The translations under genes were made by a program, and so were the position numbers. This document shows, piece after piece, positions 55,531 to 64,000 of a DNA stretch of 64,000 bases (its first letter is position 1; each line of letters begins with the position of its first letter). Source of the DNA: [Clostridium] asparagiforme DSM 15981 (GTDB lineage Bacteria; Bacillota; Clostridia; Lachnospirales; Lachnospiraceae); the NCBI GenBank assembly GCA_025149125.1, contig CP102272.1, positions 1,302,001-1,366,000 of the forward strand, in the 5' to 3' direction. Under the pieces are notes generated by a model, which was not told where the DNA came from, ran no database searches, and was given only the letters and a program-made list of their open reading frames with translations.

Positions 55531-57279
55531 GTGTCTGAGAAAAAAATATTACTGGGCAATGAAGCCATTGCGAGGGGGGCCTACGAGGCGGGAGTCAAGG
55601 TGAGCTCCGCCTACCCCGGCACACCCAGCACGGAGATGAGCGAGAGCCTGGTCCAATACGACGAGATTTACGCCGAGTGGGCTCCCAATGAGAAGGTCGC
55701 CACGGAGGTTGCCATCGGCGCGTCCATCGCGGGCGTGCGCTCCATGTGCTGCATGAAGCACGTGGGCGTCAACGTGGCCGCAGACCCGCTGTACACCGCG
55801 GCCTACGCGGGCGTGCGGGGCGGCATGGTGGTGATCGCGGCGGACGATCCGGGCATGTACAGCTCCCAGAACGAGCAGGACACCCGCATGGTGGCCCGGG
55901 CGGCCATGCTGCCGGTGCTGGAGCCGTCGGACAGCGCGGAGGCCAAGGAGTTCACCAAGTACGCATTTGACTTAAGCGAAAAGTACGACACCCCGGTGAT
56001 CGTGCGCAGCACCACCCGCCTGTCCCATTCCCAGGGTCTGGTGGAGCTGGAGGAGCGGACGGAGCCTTTTGACATCCCCTACGAGCGGGATATGGCCAAG
56101 TACGTGATGATGCCCGGAAATGCCATCAAGCGCCACGTGGTGGTGGAAGCGCGTTTGAAACAGATGGCGGAGGACGCCTGCGGCTTCCCGGTGAACAAGG
56201 TGGAGTACAACGACTGTTCCGTGGGCTTTATCACCAGCGGAATCGCCTACCAGTACGTGAAGGAAGCCATGCCTGAAGCGTCCGTGCTGAAGCTGGGAAT
56301 CGTGAATCCCCTGCCCCGCAGGCTGATCGAGGAGTTTGCGGCCAAGGTGGAGAAGCTTTACATATTTGAGGAGCTGGAGCCTGTGATCGAGGAGCAGGTG
56401 AAGTCCTGGGGAATCGCAAAAGCGGTGGGCAAGGAACTGTTTACCGTCCAGGGCGAGTACAGCGCCAACATGATCCGGGAGAAGATTCTGGGTCAGACCC
56501 TGGATGTGGCGGCCGCCGCCCAGGTACCGGCCCGTCCCCCGATCCTCTGCCCCGGATGTCCCCACAGAAGCGTATTTTCCGTGCTGAACAAGCTGAAAAT
56601 CCACGCCACGGGCGATATCGGCTGCTACACCCTGGGCGCGGTAGCGCCTCTGGGAGTCATCGACACCACCATCTGCATGGGAGCCAGCATCAGCACCCTT
56701 CACGGCATGGAAAAGGCCAAGGGCCGGGATTTCATCCGCAACTGGGTGGCTGTGATCGGCGACTCCACCTTCATGCACACGGGAATCAACTCCCTGATGA
56801 ACATGGTTTACAACCAGGCTAACGGCACCGTGGTGATCCTGGACAATTCCACTACGGGTATGACCGGGCACCAGGACCACGCGGCCACGGGCAAGACCCT
56901 GAAGGGGCAGGTGGTTCCGGCCATCAACATTTTCGGCCTCTGTAAATCGTTGGGAATTGAAAATGTGTACGAGGTGAACGCTTTCGACCTGCCCGGTCTG
57001 GAGGAAACCTTCAAGCGGGAGACGGCAAAGGACGGCGTTTCCGTGATCATTGCCAAGTCCCCCTGCGCCCTGCTTAAGGGAGTGAAGTTCCCCGACAAGT
57101 GCAGGCCGCTTTCGGAGAAGTGCAAGAAGTGCGGCGCATGCCTGCGTCCCGGCTGCCCGGCCCTGACGAAGAATGAGGACGGCACCATTTCCATAGACGA
57201 GACCATGTGCAACGGGTGCGGGCTGTGCAAACAGCTCTGCAAGTTCGACGCAATCGAGACGGTAAAGGCGGGTGAGTGA
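55531..57279 (+). CDS. iorA: Indolepyruvate ferredoxin oxidoreductase alpha subunit
   Basis: A 582-residue IorA with a GTG start behind AAGGAAGG. It has a pyrimidine-binding domain (GNEAIARGAYEAGVKVSSAYPGTPSTEM), a TPP-binding domain (GDIGCYTLG to MTGHQDH) and a C-terminal ferredoxin domain with two clusters: CKKCGACLRPGCP and CNGCGLCKQLC. The first has the C-x2-C-x2-C-x4-C form typical of IorA. It oxidises indole-, phenyl- or hydroxyphenylpyruvate to arylacetyl-CoA, reducing ferredoxin. Ends 1 bp before iorB. Confidence 0.94.
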   Translation: MSEKKILLGNEAIARGAYEAGVKVSSAYPGTPSTEMSESLVQYDEIYAEWAPNEKVATEVAIGASIAGVRSMCCMKHVGVNVAADPLYTAAYAGVRGGMVVIAADDPGMYSSQNEQDTRMVARAAMLPVLEPSDSAEAKEFTKYAFDLSEKYDTPVIVRSTTRLSHSQGLVELEERTEPFDIPYERDMAKYVMMPGNAIKRHVVVEARLKQMAEDACGFPVNKVEYNDCSVGFITSGIAYQYVKEAMPEASVLKLGIVNPLPRRLIEEFAAKVEKLYIFEELEPVIEEQVKSWGIAKAVGKELFTVQGEYSANMIREKILGQTLDVAAAAQVPARPPILCPGCPHRSVFSVLNKLKIHATGDIGCYTLGAVAPLGVIDTTICMGASISTLHGMEKAKGRDFIRNWVAVIGDSTFMHTGINSLMNMVYNQANGTVVILDNSTTGMTGHQDHAATGKTLKGQVVPAINIFGLCKSLGIENVYEVNAFDLPGLEETFKRETAKDGVSVIIAKSPCALLKGVKFPDKCRPLSEKCKKCGACLRPGCPALTKNEDGTISIDETMCNGCGLCKQLCKFDAIETVKAGE

Positions 57280-57280
57280 G

Positions 57281-57868
57281 ATGAGCGAGAAAATGGCGAC
57301 GAAAAATATTATGATTGTGGGCGTTGGCGGACAGGGAACCCTGCTGACCAGCCGCATTTTGGGCAAGCTGGCCATCCGCGCCGGCTATGACGTGAAGCTC
57401 TCCGAGGTCCACGGCATGGCCCAGCGGGGTGGAAGCGTGGTGACCTTTGTGCGCTACGGCGAGTCCGTGGCCGAGCCCATCGTGGAGGAGGGGCAGGCGG
57501 ACGTGCTGATCGCCTTTGAGCGGTTGGAAGCCCTGCGCTACCTGCATTTTTTGAAAAAGGACGGGGTGGTGATCGTCAATGACTGGCGCATCGACCCCAT
57601 CACCGTGGTGACCGGCGCAGCGTCCTACCCGGACGGGATTCTGGACACCTTGAAGGAGCAGCGGGACACCATCGTGGTGGAGGCTACCAAGGAGGCCAAG
57701 AAGATGGGCGCGCCGAGGGCATTTAACGTGATCGTGCTGGGCGCGGCGGCCAGACACATGGGCTTTGAGAAGGAGGACTGGATTTCCGTGATCGAGACCA
57801 CGGTGCCGCCTAAGACCATTGAGGTGAACAAGAAGGCCTTTGAGGCGGGGTACGCGCTGGAGTCGTAA
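57281..57868 (+). CDS. iorB: Indolepyruvate ferredoxin oxidoreductase beta subunit
   Basis: A 195-residue POR-gamma-type subunit. IMIVGVGGQGTLLTSRILGKLAIRAGYDVKLSEVHGMAQRGGSVVTFVRYG is the full family signature (G-V-G-G-Q-G and S-E-x-H-G-M-A-Q-R-G-G). It completes the IorAB heterodimer. The ATG at 57281 is 1 nt after the iorA stop; an in-frame GTG at 57272 inside iorA is less likely. Confidence 0.93.
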   Translation: MSEKMATKNIMIVGVGGQGTLLTSRILGKLAIRAGYDVKLSEVHGMAQRGGSVVTFVRYGESVAEPIVEEGQADVLIAFERLEALRYLHFLKKDGVVIVNDWRIDPITVVTGAASYPDGILDTLKEQRDTIVVEATKEAKKMGAPRAFNVIVLGAAARHMGFEKEDWISVIETTVPPKTIEVNKKAFEAGYALES

Positions 57869-57939
57869 GCGAGGGAAGAAGGAAATAGGCCGGAACCGGG
57901 CATTTTCCCGATCCGGCTATGATAGGAGAGGATACGGAC

Positions 57940-59238
57940 ATGATATGGAATGAGACGAAAGAGTGCATGAGCAGGGATGAGATGACCAACCTGCAAAGTG
58001 CGCGGCTGGTGAAGCTGGTGGACCGGGTGTACCACAACGTGGAGTATTACCGCAAGAAGATGCAGGCTGTGGGCCTGGAGCCTGGGGATATCCGGGGCCT
58101 CGAGGACCTGGATAAGCTTCCCTTCACCACCAAGGACGATCTGAGGGAGACCTATCCCTTCGGCCTGTTCGCAGTGCCCAATTCACAGATCGTCCGCATC
58201 CACGCATCCAGCGGCACCACCGGTAAGCCCACGGTGGTGGGTTACACCCGCCGGGACATCGACGTGTGGAGCGAGTGCGTTGCCCGCTGTATCAGCATGG
58301 CGGGTCTTGGCAAAAACGACATTATCCAGGTGGCCTACGGCTACGGCCTGTTCACCGGGGGCCTGGGGGCGCACTACGGGGCGGAGAAGATGGGGGCCAC
58401 GGTGGTTCCCATGTCCACCGGAAATACCAAGAAGCTGATCAATATGATGATCGATTTCGGGGTGACGGGCATCATGTGCACGCCCTCCTATCTGCTGCAC
58501 ATCGCGGAGACCATCGAGGAGATGGGCGTCCGGGATCAGATCAAGTTAAAAGCTTCCTTAAACGGCGCGGAGCCGTGGACGGAGAAGATGCGGCACAAGA
58601 TCGAGGAGAAGCTGGGTATCGAGGCCCACGATATCTACGGCCTCAGCGAGATCATGGGCCCCGGCGTGGCCACGGACTGCAACCTGCACTGCGGACTGCA
58701 TGTACACGAGGACCATTTCCTGCCTGAGATCGTGGATCCGGAGACCTTAAAGCCGGTGGGCGACGGCGTCACCGGCGAGCTGGTGTTCTCCACCCTGACC
58801 AAGGAGGGGATTCCGTTAATCCGCTACCGCACCAAGGATCTGACCAGCCTGGACCACACCACCTGCGAATGCGGGCGGACCACGGCGCGCATCGCCAGAT
58901 TCAAGGGCAGAACCGACGACATGCTGATCATCCGCGGCGTCAACGTGTTCCCGTCCCAGATCGAATCCGCGCTGCTGGAGATGGGCGGAACCACGCCGCA
59001 CTACCTGATGATCGTGGACCGGGTCAACAACCTGGACACCCTGGAGGTGCACGTGGAGGTGGAAGAGCGCTTCTTCTCCGACGAGATCCGGGCGCTGGAA
59101 AATCTGACCAAACAGATCGAGTACACCTTACAGCAGGCCATCGGCCTGGCCGCCAAGGTAAAGCTGGTGGAGCCCAAGGGCCTGGAGCGCAGCATGGGCA
59201 AGTCTGTCCATGTGATCGACAAGCGCAAACTGGATTAA
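57940..59238 (+). CDS. paaK: Phenylacetate-CoA ligase family protein (second copy)
   Basis: A 432-residue paralogue of the first ligase. [17 protein letters not shown] is identical in that segment; the acceptor-binding region differs ([16 protein letters not shown] against FGYGMFTGALGLHNG). [21 protein letters not shown] is the hinge of the C-terminal domain. The two ligases may prefer different arylacetates (phenyl-, hydroxyphenyl- or indoleacetate) or one may function in the ATP-forming direction (inference). The start at 57940 follows TAGGAGAGG. Confidence 0.92.
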   Translation: MIWNETKECMSRDEMTNLQSARLVKLVDRVYHNVEYYRKKMQAVGLEPGDIRGLEDLDKLPFTTKDDLRETYPFGLFAVPNSQIVRIHASSGTTGKPTVVGYTRRDIDVWSECVARCISMAGLGKNDIIQVAYGYGLFTGGLGAHYGAEKMGATVVPMSTGNTKKLINMMIDFGVTGIMCTPSYLLHIAETIEEMGVRDQIKLKASLNGAEPWTEKMRHKIEEKLGIEAHDIYGLSEIMGPGVATDCNLHCGLHVHEDHFLPEIVDPETLKPVGDGVTGELVFSTLTKEGIPLIRYRTKDLTSLDHTTCECGRTTARIARFKGRTDDMLIIRGVNVFPSQIESALLEMGGTTPHYLMIVDRVNNLDTLEVHVEVEERFFSDEIRALENLTKQIEYTLQQAIGLAAKVKLVEPKGLERSMGKSVHVIDKRKLD

Positions 59239-59266
59239 AAACCGTCTGAGAAAGAGAGGAAAATAT

Positions 59267-59689
59267 ATGTTTGTTAAGCAATTATCTGTGTTTATAGAGA
59301 ACCGTGAGGGAAGACTGGAGCAGGTGACAGATGTGCTGAAGACGCAGAACATCAATATCCTGTCTTTGAGTATGGCGGACACCACGGAGTACGGCATGCT
59401 GCGCATGGTGGTCTCCAACCCCGAGGTGGCGAAAAAGGCGCTGCGGGAGGAGGGATTCTCCGCAATGCTCACCGACGTGCTGGCCGTGAAGCTGGAGGAC
59501 AAGGTGGGCGAGCTGCACAAGATGACCCATATTCTCTGCAGCCAGGGGCTGAATATCGAGTATATGTATGCATTGGCCAGCGCCAACCGCAGGGCCATGA
59601 TCGTGAAGGCGTCGGACGGCGAGACCGCGGCCAAGGCGGTTGTGGACGGAGGATTGGAATTGTACAGCAACGAGGAGATGTGCTGTTAA
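59267..59689 (+). CDS. Tandem ACT-domain protein of the Ior cluster
   Basis: A 140-residue protein consisting of two ACT domains: residues 1-65 (KQLSVFIENREGRLEQVTDVLKTQNINILSLSMADT) and 70-135 (VKLEDKVGELHKMTHILCSQGLNIEYMYALAS). ACT domains bind amino acids at their interface. In this cluster the protein probably senses an aromatic amino acid and regulates the oxidoreductase or ligases allosterically; such genes often accompany ior-paaK in anaerobes. It is the last gene of the operon, behind AAAGAGAGG. Confidence 0.88.
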   Translation: MFVKQLSVFIENREGRLEQVTDVLKTQNINILSLSMADTTEYGMLRMVVSNPEVAKKALREEGFSAMLTDVLAVKLEDKVGELHKMTHILCSQGLNIEYMYALASANRRAMIVKASDGETAAKAVVDGGLELYSNEEMCC

Positions 59690-59752
59690 GGGGAAATGAA
59701 ACTGGCGGAGACTGGGCTGCGGGGAGCGGCCTGGGGCTTCGCGGATAAGGCG

Positions 59753-59800
59753 CGGGGCGCGGATTCATGCCGGAAGGCGGTGGGTCCGCGCCCCGGTTTT
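59753..59800 (+). terminator. Terminator-like hairpin after the ACT gene
   Basis: An 11-bp stem CGGGGCGCGGA (59753-59763) against TCCGCGCCCCG (59785-59795) followed by GTTTTGG. The T tract is short, so strength is uncertain. Confidence 0.6.
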
Positions 59801-59913
59801 GGTTGGGGGAGATGGCTTTTGGAGAGATGGGCCGCCGGCATGGAGAACAGGATAGACGAAAATGTCCGGGTATGGTAGAATGTAACGTACTTGAAATATG
59901 GAGGCGGAGATTG

Positions 59914-60366
59914 ATGAAGATTCGAAACGTGACGCACAATAAGAAGGCGTATATGGATTTGCTGCTGTTGGCGGACGAGCAGGAGGATATGATCGACCGG
60001 TATCTGGAGCGGGGGGATATGTTTGTTCTGGAAGACGGCGGCGTGTTGGCGGAATGCGTGGTGACGAGAGAAGGGGACGGGGTTTACGAGCTTAAAAATA
60101 TCGCGGTTGCGCCGGATTGCCAGCGGAAGGGGTATGGGAAACGGCTGATTGAGTTTGCGTTTTCCTATTATGGGGACTGTGAACGGATGCTCGTGGGGAC
60201 CGGCGACGTTCCCTCTTCGCTGGGGTTTTATCACAGCTGCGGCTTTACGGAATCCCACCGCATTCAAAACTTTTTTACGGATCATTACGACCATCCCATG
60301 TTTGAGGATGGGAAGCAGCTTGTGGATATGGTGTATTTGAAACGGGAGCGGCCCGGAGGCGTTTGA
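59914..60366 (+). CDS. GNAT-family N-acetyltransferase
   Basis: A 150-residue GNAT protein. ELKNIAVAPDCQRKGYGKRLIEFAFSYY holds the acetyl-CoA pyrophosphate loop (Q-R-K-G-Y-G), and SSLGFYHSCGFTES is the typical C-terminal strand. The substrate is unknown. The start at 59914 follows GGAGGCGGAGA; the longer ORF from 59767 runs through the terminator hairpin and is rejected. It ends 1 bp before the response regulator gene, so it may be co-transcribed with the two-component system. Confidence 0.85.
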   Translation: MKIRNVTHNKKAYMDLLLLADEQEDMIDRYLERGDMFVLEDGGVLAECVVTREGDGVYELKNIAVAPDCQRKGYGKRLIEFAFSYYGDCERMLVGTGDVPSSLGFYHSCGFTESHRIQNFFTDHYDHPMFEDGKQLVDMVYLKRERPGGV

Positions 60367-60367
60367 T

Positions 60368-61018
60368 ATGAAGGTGTTGATTGCAGAGGACGATCCGGAT
60401 ATGCAGAAGATACTGGGGCTCTATCTCAGGAGGGAAGGGTACCAGGTGGACGCGGTGGGGGACGGCGCGGCGGCAGTGGATTTTCTGGCGGAGCGCCAGG
60501 TGGATCTGGTGGTGCTGGACTGGATGATGCCAGTCCAAAACGGGCTGGATACCTGCCGGGAAATCCGGCGTCTGAATATTCCGGTCAAAATATTGATGCT
60601 GACGGCAAAAGGGCAGAATGAGGACGAGATCGCGGGGCTGTCTTGCGGCGCGGACGACTATCTGCGCAAGCCGTTCGATATGCAGGTACTGCTGCTGCGC
60701 GTGAAAAAGCTCTGCAATGCCGAGGGGGTGCTGCGGTGCGGGAAACTGACGCTGAACCCGGGAACTGGGGAGGCGGCTCTGGAGGGGCGCAGGCTGGAGC
60801 TGACCAGAACGGAATTCGGATTGCTGAGCTGTTTTATGAGCAATCAGAGGATGGTTCTGTCCAGAGAACGGTTGCTGGACCGGGTGTGGGGGATGGATTT
60901 CACCGGGGATGCGCGCACGGTGGACGCGCATATCCGGCGGCTGCGGGGAAAGATTGGCGGGGGGTATATTAAGACCAGGATTGGGATGGGGTATGTGATG
61001 GAGGATGTGGATGGGTAG
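60368..61018 (+). CDS. OmpR-family response regulator
   Basis: A 216-residue regulator. The receiver has acidic pocket E7-D8-D9, phosphorylation site D51 in VVLDWMMPVQNG and the lysine in LRKPFD; the winged helix includes LTRTEFGLLSCF, RVWGMDFTGDARTVDAHIRRLRGKIG and a GMGYVME ending. It overlaps the kinase gene start by 8 bp. A TGTCA direct repeat with 11-bp period upstream of the lipoprotein gene at 62697 is a candidate binding site. Confidence 0.92.
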   Translation: MKVLIAEDDPDMQKILGLYLRREGYQVDAVGDGAAAVDFLAERQVDLVVLDWMMPVQNGLDTCREIRRLNIPVKILMLTAKGQNEDEIAGLSCGADDYLRKPFDMQVLLLRVKKLCNAEGVLRCGKLTLNPGTGEAALEGRRLELTRTEFGLLSCFMSNQRMVLSRERLLDRVWGMDFTGDARTVDAHIRRLRGKIGGGYIKTRIGMGYVMEDVDG

Positions 61019-62438
61019 AGGTAGAGGGGGATTATGGCTGACCCGTCCATTTCGCCGTCCGGCCGTAAAACTGTTCCAACGTTTATCTGCAAAGTTTATG
61101 GTTGGGGTAGGTGGGATTCTGGCGATTGCCCTGGCTTTGTCCATTTTCGTGAATACGCAGGTGGTGGAGCGGTATTACCTGCGGCGTCAGACCGGTTACG
61201 TGGAGGCGGCCGGGCAGCGGCTGGAAGCGCTGATCGGACGGGGAATGGAGCCGGAGGAAGGCGCGCAGGCGCTGGAGGAGGCGGAGAAGGTGCTGGTGGT
61301 CTGGGCGGCCAATACCTCGGACTACGATGGGCTCAGTGAAGAACTGCGGGAAAAATTCCGTCAGAAGGGGCTTGGGTTTCAGAAATTCTGGCTCTGGGAC
61401 CAGGATTATATTTCGGCGGTGCGGGACGGGCGGAAATTCCGGCTTTACCGGCAGGACAAGCTGAATTATGGGATTCTGGTGGAGTATATTCCGCTGGGTG
61501 AAAATCTGTACGCTGTGGCGGCGATTGTGCCCGAGGCAGGGGATTTTGTGCGGATTGTCAACGGATTCGGATTGGCGCTGTACGCCCTCTCCCTGGCGGC
61601 GGCCATGGCGTTTATCTGGTTTCTGGTCCGGCATATCACCAATCCTCTGGGACGGATGGAAGAATTTGCCAGAGGCATTTCTCGGAGGGAGTACGGGGAG
61701 CTGGAGGTCCGGACCGGGGACGAGCTGGAGACGGTGGCGGAGAGCATGAACCGGATGAGCCGGGATATCCAGGAGTATCAACGCAGGCTGCTGGATAAGA
61801 ACCGGGAGATGGAGGAGCTGCTGGACAACGTGGCCCACGACCTGAAAACGCCCATTGCGCTGATCGGCGCGTACGCGGAGGGAGTCCGGGATGAGTTGGA
61901 CGACGGGACCTTTGTGGAGACGATTATCCGGCAGAACAGGAAAATGGCGCTGTTGGTGGAGCGCCTGCTGGACTTGTCGCGGATCGGGCAGAGGGAGTAT
62001 TTGCAGGAGGAAGTAGCGTTGGACCGGATCCTGCTTGGGCATTTGGAGGAACAGCGGATTTTGACGGAGCAGAGGGAACTGGAAATCAATACCAATATTG
62101 CTTCGGGAGCGGTTGTGAGCGGGAACGAGGAGCTGATTTCGGCGGTATTTTCCAATTTGCTGTCCAATGCGGCCAAGTATGCGGAAAGGGGATGCGTGGA
62201 GATCGCTCTGACGCCGCGGGACGGCAGGTATTGTTTTCGGATTTCCAATGAGTTTTGCGGGGAAATGGACCTGGCGCGCATCTGGGAGCCCTTCTATGTG
62301 GGGGAGAGCTCCCGCAATCAGGCGCTGACCGGGACCGGACTGGGGCTTCCGGTGGTGAAGAAGATCGCGGAGCGCTGCGGATATCAGACCGACTGCGGCC
62401 GGGATGGGAGCCGGGTCTGGTTTGAAGTGGTTTTTTGA
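61011..62438 (+). CDS. Sensor histidine kinase
   Basis: A 475-residue membrane kinase: transmembrane helix near residues 30-50, an extracellular region of about 125 residues, a second helix near 185-205, HAMP linker, HisKA with the phospho-His in DNVAHDLKTPIALIGAYAEG, and a HATPase domain (FSNLLSNAAKYAERG, GTGLGLPVVKKIAERCG). ATG 61011 is 6 nt after GGAGG and is preferred to the adjacent ATG 61005. It partners the response regulator directly upstream. The signal is unknown. Confidence 0.9.
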   Translation: MGRGRGGLWLTRPFRRPAVKLFQRLSAKFMVGVGGILAIALALSIFVNTQVVERYYLRRQTGYVEAAGQRLEALIGRGMEPEEGAQALEEAEKVLVVWAANTSDYDGLSEELREKFRQKGLGFQKFWLWDQDYISAVRDGRKFRLYRQDKLNYGILVEYIPLGENLYAVAAIVPEAGDFVRIVNGFGLALYALSLAAAMAFIWFLVRHITNPLGRMEEFARGISRREYGELEVRTGDELETVAESMNRMSRDIQEYQRRLLDKNREMEELLDNVAHDLKTPIALIGAYAEGVRDELDDGTFVETIIRQNRKMALLVERLLDLSRIGQREYLQEEVALDRILLGHLEEQRILTEQRELEINTNIASGAVVSGNEELISAVFSNLLSNAAKYAERGCVEIALTPRDGRYCFRISNEFCGEMDLARIWEPFYVGESSRNQALTGTGLGLPVVKKIAERCGYQTDCGRDGSRVWFEVVF

Positions 62439-62464
62439 AAAATGAGTGGGCGAATGGGGCGGGG

Positions 62465-62509
62465 ACGCATATCTGGATTCCATGTTTGGAAAACAGATAT
62501 GCGTTTTTT
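62465..62509 (+). terminator. Terminator after the two-component system
   Basis: An 11-bp perfect stem ACGCATATCTG (62465-62475) against CAGATATGCGT (62494-62504), followed by TTTTT. Confidence 0.88.
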
Positions 62510-62571
62510 GTTGGAATGCAATGGGCCGCTGGCGCAGCCTGCGGGCGATGGTTGGAATTTGGTTGGTGTTT

Positions 62572-62604
62572 TGTCACAGGAATGTCATATGGGGCGGGTA
62601 TACT
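62572..62604 (+). promoter_or_regulatory. TGTCA direct repeat and -10 box before the lipoprotein gene
   Basis: TGTCA at 62572-62576 and 62583-62587 are spaced 11 bp start to start, the one-turn spacing used by OmpR/PhoB-type regulators, followed by TATACT (62599-62604). There is no good -35 box, which fits activated transcription by the neighbouring regulator. Confidence 0.5.
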
Positions 62605-62696
62605 GGGCGGCGTCTGTATGGAGGCGGCCAGACGTTTTTGCAGATGCCGTCAGGCGTTCGTGCAGACGGAAGAGAAGTGAAAGAGAGGAAATGGTC

Positions 62697-64000
62697 ATGA
62701 GATTGAGGAAATGGATTATAATGGGGGCCTGCCTGTTGGGGGCGTGCGCTTTGGCGAATGTAGGATGTGGGGCGCGGGGAACGGCGCCGGCGGAGGATAG
62801 AAGTCAGGGAGGAGCGGAGGGCGCGCTGGGGCTGGAATTCGACTATGAGGTGAATCCCGCGGATTTTTCGCTGACGCTTTATGTGGACGGGCAGTCTCTT
62901 CCCGCCGCCGGGGCCTCGGATGAGCGCAGGACGGAGCAGGTGAAAACCGAGGAGGACGGCGTGAGCTGGCGTTATCCGGAGGAAAAGATCCGGGTAGCGG
63001 TCAAAACCGAGGAGGATTATTTGAGCGTGCAGATCGGGGCTGAGACGGAGGAGGACCAGGCGTTCCGGTGGCCGGAGATATCCGCCGGGCTTTATTATAT
63101 TCCCCTGGGAGAGGGAAAGCGGGTCGTCTCCAATCAGGCGGAGTGGAAAATGTTCCTGGACGGGCAGGAGTTGGCCGTGAACGAGGCATTGTCTATGCCG
63201 TTCTGGGCCTCGGTATATGGGGATTACGCGGTGCTTTTTATCATGGAAAATCCCTATCGGACCAGCCTGAATTTCTCGGCCGGGCCGGAGGTAAGCTTTG
63301 GGGTGGAACACCGTTACCCGGCGATCTCCCCAAACCGGACGAACCGTTACCGCATTTACGTGACGGAAAATGATCCGGTGGCGGTGGCCAAGGTATACCG
63401 CAGATATGTGCGGGAAACAGGCGAATTTGTAACCCTGGAGGAGAAGGCCGGGGATAACCCGGCGGTGCAAAACCTGTTCGGGGCGCCCCATATCTATCTC
63501 CACGGGGACCTGGCGGTAACGCCGGAGGACATCAACTGGCCCGGGTTCCGGCAGGCGATGGATACGCCGGCTATGCGGCATATTATGTCTTTTTTGGATC
63601 AATCGGAAATGGGGGCCGAGGCGAAAACGGTATTTGCTGAGCTGGGAAAGCAGGATTATGTGGCGGAATATCAGAAATATGCCATCTGTTCGTATTTGAC
63701 GGAGGTGATCAAACGCGGGGACTTTTATGCGCCGGAGGTATTTCCGGAACGTAACGATGAAATGAGGGCGGTGCTGGACGGGCAGGGGGAACAAAGCCCT
63801 TACCGGCAGATCAGGCTGAACCAAAATGCGCTGGCGGTCAACATGCCGGATGTATTTCACCCGGCGGACACCTGGTTGGAGAAGGAGACGACGAGGCTTC
63901 TGGAGGAGATGGAGGAGGCCGGAATCGAACAGGCGTGGATCGGTCTCAACAGCTGGGAACAGGCTTATGTGAAGCCGGAGCTGGCGCGTCAGGCGGAGAA
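62697..64000 (+). CDS. Large secreted lipoprotein, possibly glycosidase-related (3' truncated)
   Basis: At least 434 residues, with the frame open to the window end. The N-terminus MRLRKWIIMGACLLGACALANVGCGARG is a lipoprotein signal peptide; C17 in LLGAC and C24 in NVGC are both possible lipidation sites. A beta-rich region (LEFDYEVNPADFSLTLYVDG, RVAVKTEEDYLSVQIG) is followed by YRIYVTENDPVAVAKVYRRYVRETG and a helical part. The layout recalls DUF5696-like glycosidase-related lipoproteins of Clostridia, but no catalytic residues can be assigned. ATG 62697 follows AGAGAGG; ATG 62691 is an alternative. It lies downstream of a two-component system that may control it. Confidence 0.65.
   Translation, partial: MRLRKWIIMGACLLGACALANVGCGARGTAPAEDRSQGGAEGALGLEFDYEVNPADFSLTLYVDGQSLPAAGASDERRTEQVKTEEDGVSWRYPEEKIRVAVKTEEDYLSVQIGAETEEDQAFRWPEISAGLYYIPLGEGKRVVSNQAEWKMFLDGQELAVNEALSMPFWASVYGDYAVLFIMENPYRTSLNFSAGPEVSFGVEHRYPAISPNRTNRYRIYVTENDPVAVAKVYRRYVRETGEFVTLEEKAGDNPAVQNLFGAPHIYLHGDLAVTPEDINWPGFRQAMDTPAMRHIMSFLDQSEMGAEAKTVFAELGKQDYVAEYQKYAICSYLTEVIKRGDFYAPEVFPERNDEMRAVLDGQGEQSPYRQIRLNQNALAVNMPDVFHPADTWLEKETTRLLEEMEEAGIEQAWIGLNSWEQAYVKPELARQAE

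Overview
The window looks like a chromosomal segment of a GC-rich, endospore-forming anaerobic gut Firmicute, most likely Clostridia/Lachnospiraceae (an Enterocloster-like genome would fit, but this genus-level guess is inference). The grounds are the spoIID-spoIIQ pair, strong AGGAGG ribosome binding sites, TTG/GTG starts behind good Shine-Dalgarno sequences, many PTS/TRAP/TTT/ABC uptake systems each with its own GntR-type regulator, and ferredoxin-linked indolepyruvate oxidoreductase. No rRNA, tRNA, CRISPR array, insertion sequence or prophage was seen.

Layout. 1-6.3 kb: end of a lactose/cellobiose-type PTS operon (IIA fragment, IIB, IIC) followed by three tandem GH1 6-phospho-beta-glucosidases. 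6.5-8.4 kb: two AEC-family permeases. 8.4-8.9 kb (-): a stand-alone NuoE-like 2Fe-2S protein. 9.1-15.6 kb: GntR/UTRA regulator, mannose-family PTS (IIA-IIC-IID-IIB), GH88 unsaturated glucuronyl hydrolase and GH35 beta-galactosidase, a glycosaminoglycan- or host-glycan-type saccharide operon. 15.7-16.9 kb: VOC protein and a GNAT gene broken by a 26-bp tandem duplication. 17-25 kb: tripartite tricarboxylate transporter tctCBA with a divergent response regulator, a hybrid histidine kinase and a second TctC-like lipoprotein. 25-29.3 kb: M32 carboxypeptidase, SpoIID, SpoIIQ-like protein, CBS protein. 29.4-34.3 kb: TRAP transporter plus HpcH/HpaI aldolase (-) with a divergent GntR regulator.

34.6-44.1 kb is the most unusual region: a GntR-UTRA regulator fused to a degenerate ADP-ribosylglycohydrolase domain, a repeat-containing cupin-like protein, an apparently active ADP-ribosylglycohydrolase, a PfkB kinase and a complete BMP/nucleoside-type ABC importer, reading as one operon. 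Its promoter spacer is a perfect 18-bp palindrome. I propose that it imports and cleaves a ribosyl glycoside or nucleoside-like compound and that the pseudoenzyme domain may sense a related ligand.

44.2-53.8 kb: a small Xre/membrane-protein module, then a pentulose/ascorbate-type sugar locus (two FGGY kinases, Rpe-like epimerase, UlaE, class II aldolase/4-epimerase, a TIM-barrel isomerase, an HxlB-like isomerase and two adjacent GntR/UTRA regulators) linked by a repeated ATTGGTATT motif in its promoters. 54.1-59.7 kb: paaK-iorA-iorB-paaK-ACT, an arylpyruvate oxidation cluster. 59.9-64 kb: GNAT acetyltransferase, OmpR-type two-component system, and the start of a large lipoprotein cut by the window end.
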